Below, one piece after another: positions 56,393-64,000 of a stretch of DNA of 64,000 nucleotides. Where the stretch lies: NCBI RefSeq assembly GCF_000255295.1, contig NC_017030.1:9026328-9090327 (forward strand). The letters are read 5' to 3'. A model generated the notes under the pieces. That model was not told the DNA's origin, made no database searches, and saw only the letters and a program-made list of their open reading frames with translations. This DNA is from Corallococcus coralloides DSM 2259. Its GTDB lineage: Bacteria; Myxococcota; Myxococcia; Myxococcales; Myxococcaceae. Within the stretch, counting starts at the first letter, position 1. Each line of letters begins with the position of its first letter. Both the position numbers and the translations under genes were made by a program.

Positions 56393-57699
56393 GAAGCATC
56401 TTGAACAGGGTGATGAGCAGGTCCGCGTTCGTGCTGTCGGTGCTGCTGGCGCTGGAGTCGGTGCCCGCGCTGGCGCAGGAGCCGGCGCCACGGACCCGCA
56501 CCACGAAGACGTCCCGGGGCACGAAGAAGGCAGGCGCGCCGAAGACGGCGGGCACCAGGAAGAAGGCCACCGCTTCAACGGCCACGGGCAAGACGAAGCT
56601 GTCCGGCACCGGCACCTCGAAGCGGCGGCGCAAGCCCACCGCCGCGGAGGCCGCCCAGACGCCCACGCCGGCCCCTTCGGACACGCCCCTCTCCGAGTCC
56701 CTTCCCCTGCCCCCGCCTCCCACGCCGAAGGCCGTGGAGTCCCAGCAGGAGCAGGCCAGCAGCACGCTGGAGGGCTCGCAGCCCGGCGCGGACGAACGCC
56801 CCTGGGCGAAGGGCATCTCCAAGACGGACCAGGACGCGTCGCTCGCGCTGTTCGGCGAAGGCAACGCGCTCCTGAAGGAGTCCATCTTCGTGCAGGCGGT
56901 GGAGAAGTACCGCCAGGCGCTGGCGCGCTGGGACCACCCGGCCATCCACTACAACCTCGCGCTGGCGCTGATGAACCTGGACCAGCCCGTGGAGGTGCAC
57001 GAGCACCTGGTGGCGGCGCTGCGCTTCGGACCGGCGCCGCTGGAGAAGGAGAAGTACGAGTACGCCCGCAACTACAAGACGCTGGTGGAGAAGCAGCTCG
57101 CGCGGGTGGACATCACCTGCGCCACGCCCGGCGCCACGGTGACGATGGACGGCCAGACGCTGTTCGTGGCCCCTGGCCGCTACGAGGCGCTGGTGCGCCC
57201 CGGCGCGCACAGCATCGTCGCGACGATGACCGGCTACCTGCCCAGCGACCAGAGCCGCACGCTGCTGCCCGGTGAGACGACGACGCTGGACCTGAAGCTC
57301 TTCACCTCCGACGACCTCATCCGCTACAAGCGCCGCTGGTCCGCCGCGATGCCCTGGCTGGTGATGGGCGCGGGCGTGGCCGTGGCGGGCGGCAGCACCT
57401 TCCTGCACCTCCAGTCCCGCGACCACTTCCGCGCCTTCGAGTCCGGCATCACCGAATGCGGGGGCTGCGTGCCGCCCGCCGCCGTCGCCGACGAGCGCTC
57501 GCGGGGCAACCTGATGCAGACCGGCGCCATCGCCGGGTACGCCGTGGGCGGCGCGGTCATCGTCACCGGCGCGGTGCTCGCCGTCCTCAACCAACCCAAG
57601 CCGTACCGCATCGAACCGGGCCAGGAGGCGGCGACCGTGCAGGTCACGCCGCTCCTTGGCGCGGGTTCGGGCGGTGCCGTGGCCACGTTCCGCTTCTAG
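56389..57699 (+). CDS. TPR and PEGA domain protein
   Basis: A 436-residue exported protein; GTG 56389 overlaps the kinase stop (GTGA), and an ATG at 56413 is an alternative. Signal peptide MSRSAFVLSVLLALESVPALA, a basic Lys/Thr-rich linker (about 30-90), TPR-like helices (about 145-235: ALFGEGNALLKESIFVQAVEKY, YNLALALMNL), then a PEGA domain (ARVDITCATPGATVTMDGQ) that binds or braces surface components, and two C-terminal membrane helices. Translational coupling with the kinase suggests they form one signalling or envelope module. Confidence 0.85.
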
Positions 57700-57709
57700 A
57701 GGCTCCCGC

Positions 57710-60655
57710 ATGACACGCGTCTCCCCTTCCTCCATGGCGCGCGCCCTGCTGCTCCTGGCCGCGCCACTCCTGCTGCTCTCCTCCTGCTTCCAGCCCACCA
57801 CCGTGGACTGCCCCGCCGGGCTGGTGTGTCCGGATGGCCTGAAGTGCGCCGCGAACCAGGCCACCTGCATCTCCACGGACTGCGGCGACGGCATCGTCCA
57901 GGACCACGAGCAGTGTGACGACGGCAACATCGTGGACGGCGACGGCTGTAGCCGCGACTGCAAGTCCACCGAGGCGTGTGGCAACGGCGTCGTGGACCGG
58001 GTCACGAACGAGAAGTGCGACGACGGCAACACCCATGACCGCGACGGTTGCAGCGCGGACTGCAAGTCCAACGAACTGTGCGGCAACGGCGTCGTGGACA
58101 CGGCCGTGGGCGAGAAGTGCGACGACGGCAATAACGCCAGCGGCGACGGGTGCAGCGCGGACTGCCTCTCCACCGAGGTCTGCGGCAATGGCTACACCGA
58201 CCCCACGAAGGAGGAGCGCTGCGACGATGGCAACACCGTCAGCGGCGACGGGTGCAGCGCGGACTGCCGCTCCCAGGAGAGCTGCGGCAACGGCTACGTG
58301 GACGTGGCCAAGGGTGAGAAGTGCGACGACGGCAACAACATCAACGGCGACGGGTGCAGCTCCGACTGCAAGTCCAACGAGACCTGCGGCAACGGCGTCC
58401 TGGACACCATCAAGGGTGAGATCTGCGACGACGGCAACAACGTCAGCGAGGACGGCTGCAGCGCGGACTGCCGGTCCGCGGAAGGCTGCGGCAACGGCGT
58501 GCGCGACGGCGAGGAGCAGTGCGACGACAAGGGCGAGTCCGCCACCTGCAACCTCAACTGCACCGTGCGCGTCTGCGGTGACGGCATCGTCAACCGGACC
58601 GCGGGCGAGCAGTGCGATGACAAGGGCGAGTCCGCCTACTGCAACGCCAACTGCACGCTGCGCGCCTGCGGCGACGGCGTGGTGAACACGTCCTCTGGAG
58701 AGCAGTGCGACAACCCCGGTCCCGTCAACAGCCCCACCTGCGACGCGGACTGCTCCATCGCCTTCTGCGGCGACGGCTTCACCAACACCACGCGCGGCGA
58801 GCTGTGCGACACGGCGGGCAACTCCCGCACCTGCAACGCGGACTGCACGCCCGCGGCCTGCGGCGACCGGTACCTCAACACCGCAGCGGGCGAGCAGTGC
58901 GACGACGGGCCCAACTCCGCCATCTGCGACGTGGACTGCACCCCCACGGCCTGCGGCGACGGCGTCACCAACTCCGCGGCGAAGGAGCAGTGCGACGACG
59001 GCAACACGCGCGACGATGACGACTGCCTGGGCTCCTGCAAGCCGAACATCTGCGGCGACAGCGTGGTCAACGTCAACGGGCCGGAGCGCCCGGAGGCCTG
59101 CGACGACGGCAACACCAAGACGGAAGTCGCGTGCGACTACGGCACCGCCAGCTGCGAGGCGTGCAGCAGCGACTGCAAGGCGCGGCTGGACCTGAAGGGC
59201 AACGTCTGCGGCGACAACGTGAAGGACGCCACGAACGAGGCCTGTGACGACGGCAACACGGAGACGGAGGACGCCTGCCCCTATGGCACCGCCAGTTGCA
59301 AGGTGTGCCGCTTCGACTGCAAGGAGAGCCTGTCGCGCACGGGCAACATCTGCGGCGACAACGCCAAGGACCCGGACCACGAGGCCTGCGACGACGGCAA
59401 CACCAAGACGGAAGTCGCGTGCGACTACGGCCAGGCGAACTGCCAGAAGTGCAGCGGCGACTGCCAGACGTCCCTCTCGCTGACGGGCAACGTCTGCGGC
59501 GACAAGGTGAAGGACCCCACCCACGAGGCCTGCGACGACGGCAACACCACCACGGAGACCACCTGCCCCTACGGCGTGGCCAACTGCCAGACGTGCAGCG
59601 GCGACTGCAAGCAGCTGCTGGCTGTGACGGGCAACGTCTGCGGCGACGGCGTGGCGGACCTGGTCCACGAGGTCTGTGACGACGGCAACACCGACACGGA
59701 GACCACCTGCCCCTACGGCCTGGCCAACTGCCAGCGGTGCAGCAGCGACTGCCAGCAGCTCCTGACACTCACCGGCAACGTGTGCGGCGACGGCAAGCAG
59801 GACCCCAGCGCCTCGAACGAGGTCTGCGACGACGGCAACACGCAGACGGAGTCCTCGTGCCCCTACGGTCAGGCGAACTGCCAGGTATGCCGCGGCGACT
59901 GCAAGGAGCTGGTCCCCGTCACGGGCAACGTCTGCGGCGATGGCGTGCTGGACACGAAGTACGAGGCCTGTGACGACGGCAACACCGACACGGAGTCCTC
60001 CTGCCAGTACGGCACGGCGAGCTGCAAGCGGTGCAGCAGCGACTGCCAGACGGTCCTCTCGCTGGAGGGCAACGTGTGCGGCGACGGCGTGAAGGACGCG
60101 ACCAACGAGGCCTGCGACGACGGCAACACCCTCGCCTGTGGCTCGTGCAGCGCCAACTGCAAGGTGCAGACGCTCCAGGCGGCGACGGGCGCCATCACCG
60201 CGGTATCTAGCGCGAACCTGTCCGACGAGGAGACGTTCACCATCAGCGATGGCATCAACACGCCGGTCACCTTCGAGATAGACCGCAACAACAACGGTCT
60301 CAAGAACCCCGCCAACCAGCGGGTGGCCGTGGCGAACAGCACGCCCGCGACGCAGGTCGCCCTGCTCATCCGGGACGCCATCAACGCTGTGGATGAGCCG
60401 TTCGAAATCGAGGCGTCGGTCGTCACCGGCACCTTCACCGTGAACGTCACCCACAAGCTGAAGGGCTCCATCGGCAACCAGGCGATGACGGAGCGGGTCG
60501 GCAACAACAACTTCAAGGTGAGCGGGATGAATGGCGGCAGCGGCTACGACTGCCCCCAGGGCACGAAGTGCGTGGGCGACGAGGACTGCGCGCTCGACCT
60601 GGTGTGTGGGGCCAGCAAGACCTGCGTCACCCCGCCCGTCGTCCCCGCGCCCTGA
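57710..60655 (+). CDS. lipoprotein of about 20 myxobacterial disulfide repeats
   Basis: A 981-residue lipoprotein, GAGG before ATG 57710, lipobox LLLLSSC. The bulk is about 20 units beginning CGDG or CGNG, of the DUF4215 / myxobacterial disulfide-repeat type. They fall in three groups: six with GDGCSxxC ends, about six short ones ending CNxxC, and eight longer ones with CxYGxxxCxxC and a TGNV-type junction. The last 140 residues are repeat-free beta-like sequence with a Cys-rich end. It starts ten bases after the PEGA gene. Likely a stiff, disulfide-rich surface stalk working with the kinase module. Confidence 0.88.
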   Translation: MTRVSPSSMARALLLLAAPLLLLSSCFQPTTVDCPAGLVCPDGLKCAANQATCISTDCGDGIVQDHEQCDDGNIVDGDGCSRDCKSTEACGNGVVDRVTNEKCDDGNTHDRDGCSADCKSNELCGNGVVDTAVGEKCDDGNNASGDGCSADCLSTEVCGNGYTDPTKEERCDDGNTVSGDGCSADCRSQESCGNGYVDVAKGEKCDDGNNINGDGCSSDCKSNETCGNGVLDTIKGEICDDGNNVSEDGCSADCRSAEGCGNGVRDGEEQCDDKGESATCNLNCTVRVCGDGIVNRTAGEQCDDKGESAYCNANCTLRACGDGVVNTSSGEQCDNPGPVNSPTCDADCSIAFCGDGFTNTTRGELCDTAGNSRTCNADCTPAACGDRYLNTAAGEQCDDGPNSAICDVDCTPTACGDGVTNSAAKEQCDDGNTRDDDDCLGSCKPNICGDSVVNVNGPERPEACDDGNTKTEVACDYGTASCEACSSDCKARLDLKGNVCGDNVKDATNEACDDGNTETEDACPYGTASCKVCRFDCKESLSRTGNICGDNAKDPDHEACDDGNTKTEVACDYGQANCQKCSGDCQTSLSLTGNVCGDKVKDPTHEACDDGNTTTETTCPYGVANCQTCSGDCKQLLAVTGNVCGDGVADLVHEVCDDGNTDTETTCPYGLANCQRCSSDCQQLLTLTGNVCGDGKQDPSASNEVCDDGNTQTESSCPYGQANCQVCRGDCKELVPVTGNVCGDGVLDTKYEACDDGNTDTESSCQYGTASCKRCSSDCQTVLSLEGNVCGDGVKDATNEACDDGNTLACGSCSANCKVQTLQAATGAITAVSSANLSDEETFTISDGINTPVTFEIDRNNNGLKNPANQRVAVANSTPATQVALLIRDAINAVDEPFEIEASVVTGTFTVNVTHKLKGSIGNQAMTERVGNNNFKVSGMNGGSGYDCPQGTKCVGDEDCALDLVCGASKTCVTPPVVPAP

Positions 60656-60667
60656 GCGCGGTTCCGA

Positions 60668-60703
60668 CGTGTGACCTCCCTCTTGAAACAGGGAGGTCAC
60701 ACG
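60668..60703. terminator. terminator hairpin after kinase operon
   Basis: A 14-base-pair perfect stem (CGTGTGACCTCCCT with complement) and 8-base loop, 12 bases after the lipoprotein stop. No T tract, but the strongest hairpin in the window. Confidence 0.75.
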
Positions 60704-60883
60704 CATTGACGCACCGGGCCATGTCCTGCGTCATACGAGAGCGGTCCGGGGGGCGCGAGTGGGGGAACGTGCGGTTGACTTCACTGTCGTGGGGGTGGTG
60801 AACCGGACGGGCCCCGGGTAGTCGCGGGCCCGGTGGCCATGCAGCGGTCGTGAACCTCGCTTGCCGCGTCTGGAGCCACATCC

Positions 60884-63316
60884 ATGATGACCCCTCCCCG
60901 TCGTCACCGCCGGAGCCCCTGGCTCACGCGGTGGCATCCCCTCGTCGCCGTGGGCTTCGCCTGGGCGCTGGTCTCCTGCGCCACCCCCGAGACGCCTGAC
61001 GAAGCCCCCGCCCCCACCGCGCCCGCCGTGGAGGACATCGCGCAGCGCGAGCAGGAGCTGCTCACCTGGACGCTGGGCGCGAAGTACGACGCCACGCAGG
61101 CCAACATCACGTTCAACGTGTACTCGTCGCGCGCCACGCGCATCGAGGTGTGGATCTACAACACGGCGCAGGGCGCGCAGGAGCGCGTCAGCTACGTGAT
61201 GACGAAGAACGCGACGACCAACGTCTGGACGAAGACCGTCTCCGTCGCCACGCTGAAGAACAGCTACAACGTCACCGGCACCGTCTATTACGGCTACCGC
61301 GCGTGGGGCCCCAACTGGACGTACAACTCCAGCTGGACCAAGGCGAACAACACGGTGGGCTTCATCGCGGACGTGGACTCCGCGGGCAACCGCTTCAACC
61401 CGAACAAGCTCTTGTGGGACCCGTACGCGCTGGAGCTGTCGCACGACCCGGTGAACCCCAGCAACGCGGACGCCACGGTGTTCGCGTCCGGCCCGCTGCA
61501 CCGCTACAAGGACAGCGGCCCGTTCGCGCCCAAGAGCATCGTGCTGCCGCCGGACACCACGTCCACCGGCACCAAGCCCACGCGCGCCTTCAAGGACGAC
61601 ATCGTCTATGAGGTGCACCTGCGCGGCCTGACGAAGCAGGACACCGGCTCCGGGCTGGATGCCGCCTGTCTGGGCACCTACAAGACGGCGGGCCAGAAGG
61701 CCGCGCAGCTGGCGGCGCTGGGCGTCACGGCGGTGGAGTTCCTGCCGCTGCACGAGACGGACAACGGCAACAACGACACGGTCGCGAGCACCGCGGGCGA
61801 CAACTACTGGGGTTACATGAACCTCAGCTACTTCGCGCCGGACCGCCGCTACGCGTGTGACCAGACGCCGGGCGGCCCCACGCGCGAGTTCAAGGCCATG
61901 GTGAAGGCGTTCCACGACGCCGGCATCAAGGTGCTGGTGGACGTGGTCTACAACCACACCGGCGAGGGCGGCGCGTGGATCAGCGGCGACCCGAGCACGT
62001 ACAACGTCATGTCGTACCGGGGCCTGGACAACCCCACGTACTACAGCCTGACGAAGGACATGAAGTTCAACTGGGACAACACGGGCGTGGGCGGCAACTT
62101 CAACACGTTCAACCCCACGGCCCGCAACGTCATCCTGCATTCGCTGTCGTACTGGAAGGACACGCTGGGCGTGGACGGCTTCCGGTTCGACCTGGCGTCG
62201 GTGCTGGGCAACATCTACGAGCACGAGACGGCCACGCACGGCGGCTTCGAATACAACCGCGACAACCCGAACACGGCGCTCAATCAAATCACCACGCAGC
62301 TGGACCCGCGTCCGGAGGCGGGCGGCGCGGGCACGGACTTCATCGCGGAGCCGTGGGCCATTGGTGGCAATTCCTACCAGGTGGGCAACTTCCCGGCGAA
62401 GTGGCGGGAGTGGAACGGCGCGTTCCGCGACACCTTCCGCAAGGACCAGAACCAGCTGGGCGTGGAGAACATCAAGCCGTCGGACCTGGCCAAGCGCTTC
62501 ACGGGCTCGTCGGACCTGTATGAGGATGACGGCCGCAAGCCGGCCGCGTCCGTGAACTTCATGGTGGCCCACGACGGCCTCACCCTGAAGGACCTGTACA
62601 CGTGCAACAGCAAGAACAACAGCCAGGCGTGGCCCTACGGCCCGTCTGACGGCGGCGAGGACAACAACCACAGCTGGGACCAGGGCGGCAGCGCGGCGCT
62701 GCAGCGGCAGGCGGCGCGCAACGGCATGGCGTTCATGATGCTGAGCGCGGGCGTGCCCATGCTGACGGGCGGCGACGAGTTCCTGCGCACGCAGTACTGC
62801 AACAACAACGTGTACAACCTGGACTCGAACAAGAACTGGCTGGACTACGCGTGGACCACGGACCAGTCCAACTTCCGCACGTTCACCCAGAGACTCATCG
62901 CGTTCCGCAAGGCGCACCCCGCGCTGCGTCCGGCGGAGTTCTACAAGACGAACGACAACAACGGGAACGTGATGGAGCAGCACCGCTGGTTCAAGCCGGA
63001 CGGCTACGTGCCGGACGCGTCGTACTTCGACAATGCGGGCAACCACGCGCTGGCCTACCGCATCGACGCGACGGAGTTCTCCGGTGAGACGGTGAGCGCC
63101 ATCTACGTCGCGTACAACGGCTGGTCCGCCAACGTGAACTTCCTGCTGCCGTGGCCGGGCAATGGCAAGCAGTGGTACCGCGTGACGGACACCTGCTCGT
63201 GGGCCGAGGGCGCGAACCAGGTGGTGCTCAACCCGGGCGCCGCGGACCTGATCGGCGGCGAGGCCACGAGCTACGGCGTGTGTGGCCGCGGCGTGCTGGT
63301 GTTGGTGGCCAAGTAG
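60884..63316 (+). CDS. exported isoamylase / debranching enzyme (GH13)
   Basis: An 810-residue lipoprotein or secreted enzyme; signal region WALVSCATPE looks like a lipobox. Residues about 60-200 form a CBM48-type beta domain, about 240-700 the GH13 barrel. Catalytic residues: Asp436 in GFRFDLAS, Glu489 in IAEPWA and Asp564 in VAHDGLTL; conserved region I is VLVDVVYNHTGEGG. The order and the NSKNNSQAWPYGPSDGG loop match secreted isoamylases such as that of Pseudomonas amyloderamosa, which hydrolyse alpha-1,6 branch points of glycogen and starch, rather than cytosolic GlgX. Length is about right for the family. Confidence 0.88.
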   Translation: MMTPPRRHRRSPWLTRWHPLVAVGFAWALVSCATPETPDEAPAPTAPAVEDIAQREQELLTWTLGAKYDATQANITFNVYSSRATRIEVWIYNTAQGAQERVSYVMTKNATTNVWTKTVSVATLKNSYNVTGTVYYGYRAWGPNWTYNSSWTKANNTVGFIADVDSAGNRFNPNKLLWDPYALELSHDPVNPSNADATVFASGPLHRYKDSGPFAPKSIVLPPDTTSTGTKPTRAFKDDIVYEVHLRGLTKQDTGSGLDAACLGTYKTAGQKAAQLAALGVTAVEFLPLHETDNGNNDTVASTAGDNYWGYMNLSYFAPDRRYACDQTPGGPTREFKAMVKAFHDAGIKVLVDVVYNHTGEGGAWISGDPSTYNVMSYRGLDNPTYYSLTKDMKFNWDNTGVGGNFNTFNPTARNVILHSLSYWKDTLGVDGFRFDLASVLGNIYEHETATHGGFEYNRDNPNTALNQITTQLDPRPEAGGAGTDFIAEPWAIGGNSYQVGNFPAKWREWNGAFRDTFRKDQNQLGVENIKPSDLAKRFTGSSDLYEDDGRKPAASVNFMVAHDGLTLKDLYTCNSKNNSQAWPYGPSDGGEDNNHSWDQGGSAALQRQAARNGMAFMMLSAGVPMLTGGDEFLRTQYCNNNVYNLDSNKNWLDYAWTTDQSNFRTFTQRLIAFRKAHPALRPAEFYKTNDNNGNVMEQHRWFKPDGYVPDASYFDNAGNHALAYRIDATEFSGETVSAIYVAYNGWSANVNFLLPWPGNGKQWYRVTDTCSWAEGANQVVLNPGAADLIGGEATSYGVCGRGVLVLVAK

Positions 63317-63330
63317 CGTGAAGGCCGTGG

Positions 63331-63361
63331 AGGGCCCGGCGCTCCGTTGGGGCCGGGCCCT
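63331..63361. terminator. terminator hairpin after isoamylase gene
   Basis: Perfect 10-base-pair stem (AGGGCCCGGC with complement), 11-base loop, 14 bases after the stop. Only two T follow. Confidence 0.7.
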
Positions 63362-63449
63362 TCGCGTTGGAGTGGGCGGGGAGGCGGACGCCGGCGGGCC
63401 CTGATGCCCGTGGCGGGCCGCGTAGGGGGCGGAGCGCCATCCTCCCGGG

Positions 63450-64000
63450 ATGGAACGCCACTTCAAGGATGGACGGTTCGAGTTCGCCCGCCTGGGACTG
63501 CTGGGCGCCGCGTACCGGGCGCTCTCCGACGCGGGGGAGGTCCTCGTCACGCTGGACGGGATTCCGGACGGGGACCGCGAGGCGTGGGTGCGGGAGTTCA
63601 CCGCCCTGGCCGAACGGCTGGAGCGCCAGGCCCACGCCAGCGCCGCCGACGGGCACCGTGCCAGTGCATGCTCCGCGTTCCTGCGCGCGAGCACCTACTT
63701 CCATGAAGCCTCCGCTTGCGCGCCCGGCACCTCGCGACCGGAGCGGTTCCGCGCGCTGTGGCTGCGGCACCGGGACTGCTGGGACCGGGCATCCGCGCTG
63801 TTCGCGCCGCCCGTCGAACGGGTCTCCATTCCCTACGAAGGCGCGTCGCTGGAGGGGTACTTCTTCCGGCCGTCTGGCGGTCACGGTGAGCGCAGGCCCA
63901 CCGTCATCCTGAACAACGGCAGCGACGGGCCGGTGACGTCGATGTGGAAGGACGGCGGCGCGGCGGCGGTGGAGCGAGGCTGGAACGCGCTGACCTTCGA
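63450..64000 (+). CDS. alpha/beta hydrolase, FrsA/DUF1100-like (3' end cut by window)
   Basis: Open from ATG 63450 to the window edge, 183 residues visible. The first 130 are a helical cap typical of the FrsA/2,6-dihydroxypseudooxynicotine hydrolase group (ACSAFLRASTYFHEASACA, RFRALWLRHRDCWDRASALF), then the core begins (VERVSIPYEGASLEGYFFRP, PTVILNNGSDGPVTSMW). The nucleophile elbow is beyond the edge. The reaction is hydrolysis, often of C-C or ester bonds; substrate unknown. Not previously translated because it has no stop in the window. Confidence 0.75.
   Translation, partial: MERHFKDGRFEFARLGLLGAAYRALSDAGEVLVTLDGIPDGDREAWVREFTALAERLERQAHASAADGHRASACSAFLRASTYFHEASACAPGTSRPERFRALWLRHRDCWDRASALFAPPVERVSIPYEGASLEGYFFRPSGGHGERRPTVILNNGSDGPVTSMWKDGGAAAVERGWNALTF

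Noticed and set aside
57860..60180. Regularly spaced repeats that could look like a CRISPR array
   Set aside because: They are codon-phased Cys-rich protein repeats with diverged DNA, not identical direct repeats with unique spacers.
57644..60706. 1020-residue antisense frame opposite the disulfide-repeat lipoprotein
   Set aside because: Long antisense frames are expected opposite GC-rich repeats; Val/Ala repeats mirror the Cys repeats and have no start signal.

Overview
The window looks like chromosomal DNA of a myxobacterium, most likely in the Myxococcus/Corallococcus group. The reasons are very high GC with G/C-rich wobble positions, a C-terminal MYXO-CTERM-like tail (Cys, hydrophobic run, Arg cluster), a Ser/Thr kinase fused to a STAND-type ATPase, many small Cys-rich lipoproteins, a lipoprotein built from about 20 myxobacterial disulfide repeats, and a phenolic-lipid operon laid out like the ftp operon I recall from Myxococcus xanthus. 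No rRNA, tRNA or CRISPR array was seen.

Layout. 0-9 kb: a small anchored surface protein, an O-methyltransferase-like protein, two recombined Uma2 nuclease genes, an overlapping three-gene set (lipoprotein, metallo-beta-lactamase fold, TPR), an ArsR/AHSA1 pair with its operator, and a MocR-type regulator divergent from a NIPSNAP gene with a paired operator between them. 9-19 kb: a secreted zinc metalloprotease broken by a C-tract frameshift, small lipoproteins, a RibD-like reductase, an alpha/beta hydrolase, a DRGH nuclease with EF-hand-like segments, and an ATP-grasp protein. 18.1-23.0 kb: a five-gene type III polyketide synthase operon (synthase, methyltransferase, ACP, fatty acyl-AMP ligase, flavoprotein). 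23.2-27.0 kb: four tad-type pseudopilin genes. 27.2-29.4 kb: an SDR and a flavin monooxygenase.

29.4-43.6 kb is the most unusual part. Five closely spaced genes, three of them encoding proteins of about 920-1570 aa with no recognised domain or signal peptide (one is DUF6603-like), are followed by a PAN-domain protein. The block is bounded on the left by the intact 3' end of the monooxygenase gene and on the right by a decayed copy of the same roughly 90 bp, next to a fragment of an IS630-type transposase. I read this as an acquired island carrying an undescribed giant-protein operon.

43.7-64 kb returns to host-like genes: a repetitive adhesin-like lipoprotein, a lysoplasmalogenase-type membrane protein, a zinc-ribbon protein that may have a pentein fold, an M23-like peptidase, two HEAT-repeat proteins, then a kinase-STAND / PEGA-TPR / disulfide-repeat lipoprotein operon, an exported isoamylase, and the 5' part of an alpha/beta hydrolase gene running off the right edge.

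Start sites were chosen from ribosome-binding sequences, signal peptides and family starts. Family names are recognition by eye; no search was run.
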